Origin: Microcaldota archaeon | Lineage (GTDB): Archaea > Micrarchaeota > Micrarchaeia > Micrarchaeales > Micrarchaeaceae | NCBI GenBank assembly: GCA_021787495.1 | Contig: JAJYLX010000002.1 | Span: 53,455-117,454, forward strand | Direction: 5' to 3' | Length of the DNA: 64,000 nt | Part shown: positions 38,322-46,773 of the stretch, piece by piece | Numbering within the stretch: position 1 is the stretch's first letter | Layout: each line of letters opens with the position of its first letter | Notes under the pieces: model-generated | Database searches by the model: none | The model's input: only the letters and a program-made list of their open reading frames with translations | What the model was told of the DNA's origin: nothing | Translations under genes and position numbers: made by a program

Positions 38322-39935
38322 TTGCGACCGAAGTTCACCAACGAGTTCACGTATCGACGCTTCCTCGAATCCGGCAGGGAGGGAGAGTTCGACAGGCTGT
38401 TCGATTCAGCGGTGGAAAAGCTGCGCCGCAACATGGGCCGCATCTACCCGATATACATCGACGGAAAGGATACCTATTCGACGACGAAGCTGGTCGAAAG
38501 GTCGCCGATAGACGGTTCCGTGATAGGCACATTCCAGAAGGGCGGCAGGGCGCACGCGCAGGAGGCGATAGATGCGGCCATGAAGGCGTTCGCGTCGTGG
38601 CAGCACTCGGACTACAGGGAGCGCGCCTCGGTATTCAGGAAGTTCGCCGACCTCGCTTCTAGAGATAAGTTCGAGCTCGCGGCGATACTCAGCATGGAGA
38701 ACGGCAAGTCGAGGTACGAGTCTGTCGGGGAGGTCGACGAGGCGATAGACTTCGCGCGCTACTATGCGGATGAGCTTGAGGCGAACAAGGGATATGCGGC
38801 CAAGAGGAGGCTGGCCGGCACGTCGACCGTAAAGGAGGGGTTCCAGGGCGCTCCCGCCCCCAGCGAGAGGATAACGCTCTCGATGCGCCCGTACGGCGTG
38901 TTCGGCGTGCTTGCGCCGTTCAACTTCCCGGTCTCGATATCCGCGGGCATGAGCATCGGTGCGATGATAACCGGGAACACCGTGGTATTCAAGCCATCGT
39001 GCACGGACAACATGACAATGATGACAGGGCTCAAGCTCTACAGGCTGTTCAGCGAGGCCGGGGTGCCGCCCGGGGTCATCAACTTCGTTACCGGCCCGGG
39101 CAGCGAGGTCGGCGACGAGCTGGTGAAGAACAAGGGCGTGTCCGGGATAGTCTTCACCGGGTCGCGCTCCACAGGAATCGGGATGATAAGAGAGACCTAC
39201 TCCGCAGGAATGCAGAAGGCGTTCATAGTAGAAATGGGTGGGAAGAACCCTGCAATCGTATCGAAGACGTGCGACCTCGACGCCGCAGCCTCGGGGACGG
39301 TCAGCGCCGCGTTCGGCTACGCCGGCCAGAAGTGCAGCGCGCTGTCTAGGGTCTACGTCCACGAGTCCGTGAAGGAGATCTTCGTCAGCAAGGCCGTCGA
39401 GAGGATGCGCGCGCTGAAGATCGGCGACCCGCTCAAGAAGGACGTCTTCATAGGCCCGCTCATGGGCGAGAAGTCGCTCAAGCGCTACACCGAGAGCGTC
39501 GAGAAGATCAAGGTTTCCGGCCGCCTCCTCTATGGGGGAGAGAGGATTGACGCCGCGCTTAACGGGTTGTACGTCGAGCCGGTGCTGGCGGAGCTCCGCC
39601 AGTCGCACGAGCTGGTCCACGAGGAGCTCTTCCTCCCGATACTGCTGCTGATACCATACAGGGATTTCTCCGAGGCGGTGGCGATGGCGAACGATACAGA
39701 ATATGGGCTGACAGCTGGGCTCTACTCGAAGAACAGAAAGGAGGTGGAGGAGTTCTCGAGGCGCATAGAGGCCGGCGTGGTGTATGTGAACAGGGCTGTC
39801 AGCGCCACTACTGGCGCGATAGTCGGCGCCCACACCTTCGTCGGATGGAAGGGCAGCGGACTCACGGGGAAGGGCACGGGCAGCAGGTTCTACCTGGAGC
39901 AGTTCATGAGGGAGCAGAGCCTGTCGGTGCAGTAG
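38322..39935 (+). CDS. Aldehyde dehydrogenase, 1-pyrroline-5-carboxylate dehydrogenase-like
   Basis: 537 residues starting at a TTG; a TATA element TTATAAAAGG lies at about 38280-38289. NAD-dependent ALDH fold: VLAPFNFPVSISAGMSIG (catalytic Asn), FTGSRSTGIGMI, VEMGGKNPAIV (Glu) and FGYAGQKCSALSRVYVH with the catalytic Cys. The GQKCSA.SR block and the N-terminal length are characteristic of P5C dehydrogenases, which oxidise glutamate semialdehyde. It may process semialdehydes made by the class III aminotransferase at 20.5-21.8 kb. Confidence 0.9.
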   Translation: MRPKFTNEFTYRRFLESGREGEFDRLFDSAVEKLRRNMGRIYPIYIDGKDTYSTTKLVERSPIDGSVIGTFQKGGRAHAQEAIDAAMKAFASWQHSDYRERASVFRKFADLASRDKFELAAILSMENGKSRYESVGEVDEAIDFARYYADELEANKGYAAKRRLAGTSTVKEGFQGAPAPSERITLSMRPYGVFGVLAPFNFPVSISAGMSIGAMITGNTVVFKPSCTDNMTMMTGLKLYRLFSEAGVPPGVINFVTGPGSEVGDELVKNKGVSGIVFTGSRSTGIGMIRETYSAGMQKAFIVEMGGKNPAIVSKTCDLDAAASGTVSAAFGYAGQKCSALSRVYVHESVKEIFVSKAVERMRALKIGDPLKKDVFIGPLMGEKSLKRYTESVEKIKVSGRLLYGGERIDAALNGLYVEPVLAELRQSHELVHEELFLPILLLIPYRDFSEAVAMANDTEYGLTAGLYSKNRKEVEEFSRRIEAGVVYVNRAVSATTGAIVGAHTFVGWKGSGLTGKGTGSRFYLEQFMREQSLSVQ

Positions 39936-39936
39936 T

Positions 39937-40341
39937 GTGCGCATGATGCTGGAATGGCTGCAGAAGAGGCAGCGTTATAGGACCGTCATGGTAACGGCAA
40001 ACGGGTCCAGGCTGCGCGCCATGGTGGCCGACACGCCGGTCAAGCGTATGCTGGGGCTCATGTACAGGCCCTCAATCAAGGACGATGCGGGAATGCTCTT
40101 CATCTTTGCGCGCGAGGGCTACCATTCCCTCTGGATGAAGAATATGCGCTTCGACATAGACGTGCTCTGGCTGGACCGCTCCCTCAAGATAGTGGACATG
40201 AAGGAAAGGCTGCGCCCCTGCGGTTCATTGCTGGGCTGCAGGACCTACTCACCGATGCGCCCCGCGCTTTACGTGCTCGAAGGCAAATCCGGGCTCATCA
40301 GTGCCAAGAGACTCAAAAAAGGGATGCGACTGTCGATGTGA
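39937..40341 (+). CDS. DUF192 family protein
   Basis: 134 residues. The DUF192 core is clear: VMVTANGSRLRAMVADTPVKR, MLGLMYRPSIKDDAGMLFIF, YHSLWMKNMRFDIDVLWLD, KIVDMKERLRPC and YVLEGKSGLI. DUF192 proteins are small beta-barrels of unknown function, often exported. No signal peptide is visible here. The start GTG/ATG lies one base after the dehydrogenase stop, implying co-transcription. Confidence 0.88.
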   Translation: MRMMLEWLQKRQRYRTVMVTANGSRLRAMVADTPVKRMLGLMYRPSIKDDAGMLFIFAREGYHSLWMKNMRFDIDVLWLDRSLKIVDMKERLRPCGSLLGCRTYSPMRPALYVLEGKSGLISAKRLKKGMRLSM

Positions 40342-40360
40342 CAGACAGGAAAGAGAAGGA

Positions 40361-40585
40361 TTATCTCCTTCCCCTCCTGTTCATCTTCGACCTTGCGACA
40401 TAGCCCTTCTTGTCTATGAAATACAGATATCCCTCTTCCCTCCTTACGCGCTCGCTTCCGATCTTGGCCTTGCGTCCGCGCTTGTTCGACCTCATCGGCG
40501 TCCTCCACACAAATCCGTCCTTTCCGAGGTAGTACAGGTATCCGTCCTCCCTCTCTATAGCTTCGCTTCCGATTCTTTCGGCCAT
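40361..40585 (-). CDS. Small basic two-repeat protein
   Basis: 74 residues from the ATG at 40585, consisting of two similar halves: GSEAIEREDGYLYYLGKDGF with WRTPM, and GSERVRREEGYLYFIDKKGY with ARSKM, each followed by a basic linker. A TATA-like TTTAAATATTTATC at about 40617-40630 supports the start. Such E-GYLYFIDK-GYV repeats occur in small proteins of several DPANN and candidate-phylum genomes as far as I recall; no function is known. Confidence 0.75.
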   Translation of the reverse strand: MAERIGSEAIEREDGYLYYLGKDGFVWRTPMRSNKRGRKAKIGSERVRREEGYLYFIDKKGYVARSKMNRRGRR

Positions 40586-40724
40586 GCTTATCACAAGCCA
40601 CATATCTGAAGGCAGCTTTAAATATTTATCGTCTATTTTCCGTCGTAAAATTACACAGCCCCAGGCTTTTAAACCGGAAATGCTTAAATATCTGATGTGC
40701 ATCCTCCATCGTCAAATATGGGGT

Positions 40725-40740
40725 TTCACGACGGTGAAAG
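40725..40740 (-). terminator. Hairpin downstream of the secreted-protein gene
   Basis: TTTCAC-GACG-GTGAAA (40725-40740) is a perfect 6-bp stem with a four-base loop two bases beyond the stop codon of the gene at 40742-41415. It may end that transcript. No long T run follows on the minus strand. Confidence 0.4.
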
Positions 40741-40741
40741 C

Positions 40742-41415
40742 TCACTGGCACTGCATTACGTAGCAGTCGCTGCCCGAGCAGACGTCGAGGTCTTCACCGC
40801 TGTGCACCGAAGCGGCCGTGGTGAAATTAAGGCGATGCATGCTGTACGGGGCAAAGCCGCTGCGGTTGAGCAGCGCCGAGACGAGGTCCGGGTAGCCGTG
40901 CGCAGACACGGTTGGAGAATTCAGCGCCGAGATTGAGAGTATGGGGCCGGAAACATTGATCGGCACGTAATAGAATTCAATGCTGTTCCCGTTGCATGTT
41001 GCCCAGTCAGCCACGAAGCTGACAGGAGGCGTGACGTCGGATGCTTGGGCGCCGCCGGTCACCTCGCCGATCGAGTCGAGCCTCACGCTGTACTGGCCTG
41101 CGTAGCCGCTAAGCGTCCTCGGATACCCGTGCTGCGTGTCGAGGCAAAGGCTGAATCTGACCGTCCTACCAACCACCAGGCCGACCTTTGACAGCAGGCC
41201 TTGCAGTATGGTGCCGCCGTACTCCCCGGCGAATGCCCTGTAAGTCACCACAATGTTCTGCGTGTCGGCGAACCTGGAGTAATCCGCCTCGAACCTCTGG
41301 AGCGCCGGATTCCCGGCCGGCGAGCCGACAGCCTGCCCAACTGCGTACCCTGCCGTGCATGCGACGGCGATGCTGCCGCCGCGGCGAACAGTGCAACGCG
41401 CCCGTTACCCCGCAT
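40742..41415 (-). pseudogene. Secreted protein gene with a frameshift in the signal peptide
   Basis: The ATG at 41415 starts MRGNGRVALFAAAAA, the first part of a signal peptide. The remaining frame that reads IAVACTAGYAVGQAVGSPAG and continues as a soluble domain to 40742 is shifted by one base near 41370. A TATA element TTTTTATATAGTT at 41440-41452 is at the correct distance from 41415, supporting this start. The mature part (about 200 residues) contains FADTQNIVVTYRAFAG, TLSGYAGQYSVRL and a disulphide-like CSGSDCYVMQC end. Either one base is missing from the sequence or the gene is inactive. Function unknown. Confidence 0.65.
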
Positions 41416-41478
41416 GCGACCTCTGTCCTATCCGCATAACTATATAAAAAGCTATCACTGAATACTACTACTGATTCC

Positions 41479-42216
41479 ATGATAGAGATAAAGACGCTCA
41501 AGAAGGTCGATATGACGGGATGCACGTTCATCGAAGGGTTCCCAGGCGCGGGCCTGGTCGGCCCGATGAGCATAAGCTACATGGTCAACAAGCTCGGCAT
41601 GGACTACATCGGCTACATAGTCGGCACGGCCTTCCCGCCGCTGGTCTCGATACACGGCGACGTGCCGCTTCCCCCATGCAGGCTCTACTACTCGAAGAAG
41701 TACAGGATCGTCGCGCTGTTCGCAGAAGCGAACGTCGTGTCCGAAACTGCAATCTACGAGATGTCCGAGAAGCTGCGCGATTTCATAAAGGCCGGGAAGA
41801 TGTCCCAGATAATCTCTCTCAGCGGGGTCCCTGTGGAGAACCCTAACAACCAGGACGTGTTCGCCCTGGCGTCGAAGAAGGGGACCGTGGACAGGCTGAA
41901 GGGCTTCGGCATGAAGAGCATAGGCGAGGGCGTCGCAGCGGGGATAGGGGCCCTCATGCTGATGTACGCCTCGATGGACGGGATGGACGACGTCAACATA
42001 CTCGTGCCCGTGAACCCGCAGATGATAGACCCGCGCTACGCGGAGCTCGCGATAAAGAGTATAAACAAGCTGCTCAAGCTCAACATAGATACCGACGAGC
42101 TTGAGAAGGAGGCGAGCGTGGTGGAGGAGCGCATAAAGAGCATACTGAAGAAGAGTAAGGAGACGAAGGACGGCGTGAACGGGAGCAAGGAGGCCGGCCC
42201 TTCGATGTACGCTTAA
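41479..42216 (+). CDS. PAC2-family protein (proteasome assembly chaperone-like)
   Basis: 245 residues. The PAC2 fold is indicated by FIEGFPGAGLVGPMSISYMV, MDYIGYIVGTAFPPLVSI, RIVALFAEANVVSETAIYEM, IISLSGVPVENPNN and AGIGALMLMYA. A charged C-terminal helix follows. Archaeal PAC2 homologues resemble eukaryotic proteasome assembly chaperones, but their role is not established. Its stop codon lies one base before tRNA-Leu(UAA). Confidence 0.9.
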   Translation: MIEIKTLKKVDMTGCTFIEGFPGAGLVGPMSISYMVNKLGMDYIGYIVGTAFPPLVSIHGDVPLPPCRLYYSKKYRIVALFAEANVVSETAIYEMSEKLRDFIKAGKMSQIISLSGVPVENPNNQDVFALASKKGTVDRLKGFGMKSIGEGVAAGIGALMLMYASMDGMDDVNILVPVNPQMIDPRYAELAIKSINKLLKLNIDTDELEKEASVVEERIKSILKKSKETKDGVNGSKEAGPSMYA

Positions 42217-42217
42217 C

Positions 42218-42320
42218 GCAGGGGTAGCAAAGTCTGGTTTGGCCTCGGCCACAGAAAAATGCGCAGGACTTAAGATCCTGTGGTCTAGCACCTTCGTGAG
42301 TTCGAATCTCACCCCCTGCA
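42218..42320 (+). tRNA. tRNA-Leu(UAA) with a 19-nt intron in the D-loop
   Basis: Acceptor GCAGGGG/CCCCTGC, anticodon stem CAGGA/TCCTG with loop CTTAAGA (anticodon TAA), variable arm, T-stem GTGAG/CTCAC with loop TTCGAAT, discriminator A. The D-arm GCA/TGC encloses 30 bases; removing 42239-42257 leaves an 11-base D-loop with the invariant GG and a mature tRNA of 84. It is packed one base after the PAC2 gene. Confidence 0.93.
42239..42257 (+). other. Intron of tRNA-Leu(UAA), D-loop
   Basis: A full bulge-helix-bulge: central helix TCTG (42233-42236) with CAGA (42252-42255), a 3-base bulge GTT on the 5' strand, a 3-base bulge AAA on the 3' strand, and an inner helix TGGCC/GGCCA closing a two-base loop. 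Cutting after the second base of each bulge removes 19 bases. Confidence 0.88.
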
Positions 42321-42422
42321 CATGTTAAGCCGCTGGCGCGTACCCAGCGGAAAGCCGCCCTGCGAAAGGGATAAATACGTGAATATCGCAGAGTGGATGG
42401 TCTAGACGTTTTGGGGATTGGC

Positions 42423-43022
42423 ATGGCAAAAACCGTTCAGGCGAAGGTGGACGACACCGAGATGGTGCGCACCACGCACGAGGAGCGTACTGACAGGGGC
42501 GGCCTCTACGCGATGAGGCATGAGTATAGGGCTGCGCTCGCATCGATAGACCGGCCGGAAAGGCAGAGCATGGTCCGGTTCACGGTCGACTTCGCCTCGG
42601 GGTTCATGCCCGACCGCGACAGCAATGCCTTCAAGACCGTGAGCTCGGAGAAGCCGCACGAGATCGTCAACTCCCTCGGCTCCGTCGCCTACCACACTGT
42701 GGGCAGTGTGGATGACCGCCGCCTCGCCGTGCTGGCCGCGGCAAGCTTGATATACACCGCCTCGGAGCATGGCATGTTCTGGGGAATCCCTTCCGCCATA
42801 AGCGAGGCCGCAAGGTCATCGAACGATGCCAAGCAGGTGACCTCCCTGTTCAGGCTGCTGGAGAAGCTGCCTGAGTCCAGGTGGCCCGATGCGCTCGGCA
42901 GCCTTTCCCGCCTTCCGTATTCCGGAGGGGGCCGTTCGGAGGCCCTGGACCGCCTGATGCTGAAGTTCGGCCTCATGGAAAGGAGAGGCGAGCGCGACCG
43001 CGGGCTGCGCCAAGGCACGTGA
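42423..43022 (+). CDS. Hypothetical protein
   Basis: 199 residues from the ATG at 42423, with a TATA-like GGGATAAATACG at about 42367-42378. Soluble and mostly helical, with RPERQSMVRFTVDFASGFMP, a hydrophobic LAVLAAASLIYTASEHGMFW and SLFRLLEKLPESRWPDALG. No known domain recognised. The gene stands alone between tRNA-Leu(UAA) and geranylgeranyl reductase. Confidence 0.65.
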   Translation: MAKTVQAKVDDTEMVRTTHEERTDRGGLYAMRHEYRAALASIDRPERQSMVRFTVDFASGFMPDRDSNAFKTVSSEKPHEIVNSLGSVAYHTVGSVDDRRLAVLAAASLIYTASEHGMFWGIPSAISEAARSSNDAKQVTSLFRLLEKLPESRWPDALGSLSRLPYSGGGRSEALDRLMLKFGLMERRGERDRGLRQGT

Positions 43023-43097
43023 TAGGCACCGCACAGAATAAATACCTGTTGCTCCAATATTTCTGTGATTAGGCGAGCTGATTGTCGAGTGCTTTTC

Positions 43098-44543
43098 ATG
43101 CAAAACAGCAAGGAATATGACCTCATAGTCGCCGGGGCAGGCATGTCCGGGTCGCTCGCTGCAGCAATGGCCGCGAAGCAGGGCCTCAACGTGCTCCTGT
43201 TGGACAGGAACACCCCCCAGGAGGCCGGAAAGAAGACCAACTGGGGATGGGTCTGCGGGGATGCGGTCGCGAAGAGCCACCTAGACTTCATCAAGGGGCA
43301 CTTGGGGCTGGAGTTCTCGTACCCGGAGCTCGAGAAAAAGGTCAGGGGCGTTTACGCGCTCTCACCAGACCTGAAGTCCAAGTTCTTGTTCGAGGGCGAG
43401 GGCTACGTGCTGAACAGGCCCGCATTCGAGCGCAAGCTCCTCGCGAAGGCTACCAAGGACGGCGCAGAATGCGTGCACGAGTTCGAGGTCGAGGGCCCGA
43501 TAATAGAGGACGGGTTCGTCAAGGGCGTGTTCGGCAGGGACAGGCAGCACAACCAGGTGCGCCTACGCGCGAAGGTCACGATCGACGCCCTAGGGGTGGC
43601 CACAAACCTGAGGAGGAAGCTGCCCGAGAACCCGTATGTCGACCGTCAGGTCAGCATAGATGACGTCGAGTCGACAGGCCGGTACATCTGCAGCTTCGAG
43701 CCGGACCACAAGGACGAGCTGTTCTACGACCCCGACAACGCGCTCATACACCTCAATCAGGAGCTGGCGCCCGGCGGCTACGGCTGGGTCTTCCCGAAGG
43801 AGGGGAACCGGGTCAACATAGGCCTGGGCGTGCAGAGGAGGAGCCTCGAGATACGCAACAAGAAACTCAACAAAACAGACACGCTCCACACGCTAATCGA
43901 CAACTACATCAGGTCCAACCCCGTCGTCAAGAATATAAAGATAGATGAAACCGACAGGAACGGTAAGGGCTACTGGTCGGTCGCCGTGCGCAGGCAGATG
44001 GAGAGCCTCGTGTACAACGGCTACATGGGCGCAGGGGACAGCATGGCGATGCCGAACCCGATAAGCGCGGGAGGCATAGGGCCCGCGCTCATAGCCGGTA
44101 TCCTTTCTGGCGAGGCTGCGGTCAAGGCCGTGCGCGACAACGACTTCAGCGTCAGGGGCCTGTGGCACTACAACCTCGCGTTCAACGAGGAATATGGCAA
44201 GAAGACCGCTGGCCTGGAGGTCTTCAGGATATACCTGCAGTCGCTGAACAACGACATCATCAACTACGGCATGAGGACATTCCTGTCGGCAAAGGAGGCC
44301 GAGGACCTGAGCTACGGGCGTGTGCCCAAACTCTCGATAGCGTCGAAGTTCAAGATGATACTCAAGGGCGCCAGCAACGTCAACGCGTTCGCGAACCTCC
44401 TCTATGTCGTCAAGAAGATGAAGGCGCTGAACGGGATATACGAAGGCTATCCTAAGGACCCATCGGCGTTCCCCCAGTGGAAGGCCATGGTGCTCAAGGA
44501 GATGGAGGAGGCGAAGGAGCGCTTCCAGCCCAATCCGATATGA
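43098..44543 (+). CDS. Geranylgeranyl reductase family flavoprotein
   Basis: 481 residues from the ATG at 43098. FAD-binding DLIVAGAGMSGSLAAAMAAK (GxGxxG), a KTNWGWVCGD segment, the YVLNRPAFERKLLAKA strand-helix, VTIDALGVATNLRRKL and the second FAD motif GYMGAGDSMAMPNPISAGGI. This matches archaeal digeranylgeranylglycerophospholipid reductases, which saturate isoprenoid lipid chains. The last 90 residues form a helical C-terminal part. It is followed at ten bases by rpoK. Confidence 0.9.
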   Translation: MQNSKEYDLIVAGAGMSGSLAAAMAAKQGLNVLLLDRNTPQEAGKKTNWGWVCGDAVAKSHLDFIKGHLGLEFSYPELEKKVRGVYALSPDLKSKFLFEGEGYVLNRPAFERKLLAKATKDGAECVHEFEVEGPIIEDGFVKGVFGRDRQHNQVRLRAKVTIDALGVATNLRRKLPENPYVDRQVSIDDVESTGRYICSFEPDHKDELFYDPDNALIHLNQELAPGGYGWVFPKEGNRVNIGLGVQRRSLEIRNKKLNKTDTLHTLIDNYIRSNPVVKNIKIDETDRNGKGYWSVAVRRQMESLVYNGYMGAGDSMAMPNPISAGGIGPALIAGILSGEAAVKAVRDNDFSVRGLWHYNLAFNEEYGKKTAGLEVFRIYLQSLNNDIINYGMRTFLSAKEAEDLSYGRVPKLSIASKFKMILKGASNVNAFANLLYVVKKMKALNGIYEGYPKDPSAFPQWKAMVLKEMEEAKERFQPNPI

Positions 44544-44553
44544 CGCTGATTCC

Positions 44554-44727
44554 ATGGAGTACACAAAATACGAGGAGGCGAGGATAATTGGCGCGAGGGC
44601 GCTCGAGCTCGCTTACGGGGCCCCGCCGCTAATCAAGGTGCCGGAGGGTACGGTCGACCCGATAAGGCTCGCGGAGCTCGAGTTCGAGAAGAACGTGATA
44701 CCGATAACGATTCTCGGGAAGGAGTGA
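44554..44727 (+). CDS. rpoK: DNA-directed RNA polymerase subunit K (Rpb6)
   Basis: 57 residues: YTKYEEARIIGARALELAYG, PPLIKVPEGTVDPIRLAELE and the C-terminal NVIPITILGKE match archaeal RpoK. Subunit K clamps the largest RNAP subunits. The gene is too short for usual ORF thresholds. Its 3' half overlaps, antisense, the tail of the convergent phosphoesterase frame. Confidence 0.93.
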   Translation: MEYTKYEEARIIGARALELAYGAPPLIKVPEGTVDPIRLAELEFEKNVIPITILGKE

Positions 44728-45475
44728 CCCCGCGCCCTGCGGCGGCCCTGCTTCGCGGCGATATGAGTTCACCGCGCAGCGTATAGAATCTGCAGTTCCT
44801 ATAGCCGAACAGCCTGTTCCTCAGCAGGGGGCTGGTGTTCGGGTCGCGCATGTCCCGCGCCTCCGGCCCTAGGATGAGGTCGTTGAACGCCGGCATTATC
44901 ACGAGCTTTATCCCTCTGTTGAACGATCCGTACCTCTTCGCCGCAGCCCTCGCGTCCATGCCGCACACGGCCCAAGCCTTCTCTTTGTACGTGCCGACCC
45001 TGTCGGTATACGATATAGCGAGGTGGTTATGCGCCGTTAGAATATAGTCCTTCCCCATGGCCTCCTCGCTCGGCCATCTGTTGCCATGCAGCAGGGCGAA
45101 CCTGTCGAAGAGCAGCTCGTCGACAAGATTGTGCTTCACGGCGTCCTCCAGGTATGCGTCGTGATTGCCCCTGACGAGCACCAGCTCGTAGCCCCTCAGG
45201 TCGTAGAAGAACCTCTGCAGCGCGTTCCTCTCAGACGTGTCGGGCCTCATTATGGTGTCCTTTATGTCGCCCAGGAGCACGATCTTCCTTATGCCAAACT
45301 CATCTGCAATCCCCTTCAGGCTGTTCGCCGTGTGTTCCGTGGCGCTATACAGCCTTATACCCTCCTTGATGAGCTTCCTCTCGATGCCGACATGCACGTC
45401 CCCGGCGACAAGCAGGCCGCGCCTGCCATCGCCTATCACCGCGGCGGGCCTGTCATACACGAATCTGAGCTCCAC
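44633..45475 (-). CDS. Calcineurin-like metallophosphoesterase with antisense-overlapping tail
   Basis: 280 residues. Metal-binding motifs: LLVAGDVHVGIERKLIKEGI, KIVLLGDIKDT, LVLVRGNHDAYLED and YILTAHNHLAI, as in the archaeal MJ0037-like phosphoesterases. Residues from about 240 to 280 are arginine/serine/proline-rich and lie across rpoK on the other strand, so this tail is probably non-conserved read-through. The GTG at 45475 lies about 27 bases from a TATA element and should be leaderless. Substrate unknown. Confidence 0.85.
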   Translation of the reverse strand: MELRFVYDRPAAVIGDGRRGLLVAGDVHVGIERKLIKEGIRLYSATEHTANSLKGIADEFGIRKIVLLGDIKDTIMRPDTSERNALQRFFYDLRGYELVLVRGNHDAYLEDAVKHNLVDELLFDRFALLHGNRWPSEEAMGKDYILTAHNHLAISYTDRVGTYKEKAWAVCGMDARAAAKRYGSFNRGIKLVIMPAFNDLILGPEARDMRDPNTSPLLRNRLFGYRNCRFYTLRGELISPRSRAAAGRGVTPSRESLSVSRSSRTRAPRALSGRPYPPAP

Positions 45476-45497
45476 GCAAACCCCGTTGATACCTTAT

Positions 45498-45508
45498 TAC
45501 TTATAAAT
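45498..45508. promoter_or_regulatory. Shared TATA element between divergent genes
   Basis: ACTTATAAATG at 45498-45508 is nearly symmetrical around TTATAA. It sits about 27 bases from the GTG of the phosphoesterase gene (minus) and about 33 bases from the ATG of the protease gene (plus), so it could serve both. AATAAATAAAG at 45515-45525 is an alternative for the plus strand. Confidence 0.4.
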
Positions 45509-45536
45509 GCTCGGCAATAAATAAAGTTGGATTCGG

Positions 45537-46628
45537 ATGGCTGACCTGTCTCCATATATCGGCAGCATACTCGGGATAAAGGTGCAGCTGCACTGGACGT
45601 TCGTGGCCCTGATGCTGCTCGCGCTGCTGGCAGCTTTTGCGTTCGGCCTCTACTACTTCTTCACGCTGATAGTGCTGCTCTTCGTGTGCGTTTTCATACA
45701 CGAGCTCTTCCACTCCGTCACGGCGAGGCACAACCGCGTTGTCATAAAGAAGATAGTGCTGTTGCCGCTGGGCGGCGCTTCCGTCATGGACGAGTCGAAG
45801 CCCGTCGATCCGGGCATCGAGTTCAGGATAGCGGCAGTCGGCCCTATTGCCAGCATATTGCTAGGGATAATCTTCGGCATCGCCGCGGTCTACTCGCCCG
45901 CAGGCATCATCAGGGAGTCGATGCAGTTCCTGTTCGAGATCAACATACTTCTCGGCGTCTTCAACATCATGCCAGGATTCCCGCTCGACGGCGGGCGCAT
46001 GCTGCGCAGCTACCTGCAGAGGAGGAACAGCCTGATAGACGCTACGAGGAAGGCGGTCAGGGTCGGCAACATCTTCCTCGCCCTGTTCATCGCCGCAACG
46101 ATAGCCTACGCGGCCCTGGCGCCGAACTATGACCTCTCCAGCCGCGAACTCATAATCTTCTGGGATCTCATAATAGCGATGTTCCTCTACGACGGCGCCA
46201 AGTCGGAGCTGCAGAGCACCTACATGAAGCACTACGCCTCGGGATTGCCGGTCAATGCGGCGCTCAGCAGGAACTATGTCCTAGTGGACGCGGATTCTAA
46301 GATAGAGTCGCTGTACGGGAGGCTCGTCAGGGCGCACACCCACATAATACTCGCCAGGTCGGGAAAGGAGCTCATGGTCGTCAAGAGGATACCCACGCAG
46401 CAGGAATACGCCAGGCGCAAGTACTATACTGTGCGCGACATATCGGAGAGGCTGCACACGATAGGCCCGAACAGGTCGCTCTACGACGCGATAACGACGA
46501 TGAGCTCGGCCAACGTCGGCATACTGGCGGTCGTAGACAGGGGCAGGCTGAAGGGCATACTCCTGGCGCAGCACGTCGAGTACATAGTGGCGCTCAAGGC
46601 GCAACTGATAGCTTCGGAGAGGGCCTGA
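45537..46628 (+). CDS. Site-2 protease (M50 family) with CBS domains
   Basis: 363 residues. Six or so membrane helices; the zinc-binding VFIHELFHSVTAR (HExxH) lies in the second hydrophobic segment and the third ligand in NIMPGFPLDGGRML. A cytoplasmic pair of CBS-like units follows (SRNYVLVDADSKIESLYGRL, and VRDISERLHTIGPNRSLYDA with ANVGILAVVDRGRLKGIL). Such proteases cleave membrane-spanning regulators; CBS modules sense adenine nucleotides. It may act with the neighbouring signal peptidase in membrane protein turnover, but the context does not prove this. Confidence 0.92.
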   Translation: MADLSPYIGSILGIKVQLHWTFVALMLLALLAAFAFGLYYFFTLIVLLFVCVFIHELFHSVTARHNRVVIKKIVLLPLGGASVMDESKPVDPGIEFRIAAVGPIASILLGIIFGIAAVYSPAGIIRESMQFLFEINILLGVFNIMPGFPLDGGRMLRSYLQRRNSLIDATRKAVRVGNIFLALFIAATIAYAALAPNYDLSSRELIIFWDLIIAMFLYDGAKSELQSTYMKHYASGLPVNAALSRNYVLVDADSKIESLYGRLVRAHTHIILARSGKELMVVKRIPTQQEYARRKYYTVRDISERLHTIGPNRSLYDAITTMSSANVGILAVVDRGRLKGILLAQHVEYIVALKAQLIASERA

Positions 46629-46773
46629 ACGCCATCGCGGCGCATTGGCGCATAGGCCGCGGAGGCCTCGGGATTCACGGCGGTTTTTCGGTCTTGCGGC
46701 CGGCCTCAGAATCGTGGCATCACCAACGGCTAAAAGCCTTTTCTTCCATATCATTACAGGCGACGGTGTACTG

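Noticed and set aside
38406-39944. 512-codon minus-strand frame opposite the aldehyde dehydrogenase
   Set aside because: No domain or signal; the plus strand has a complete enzyme. Typical GC-rich antisense frame.
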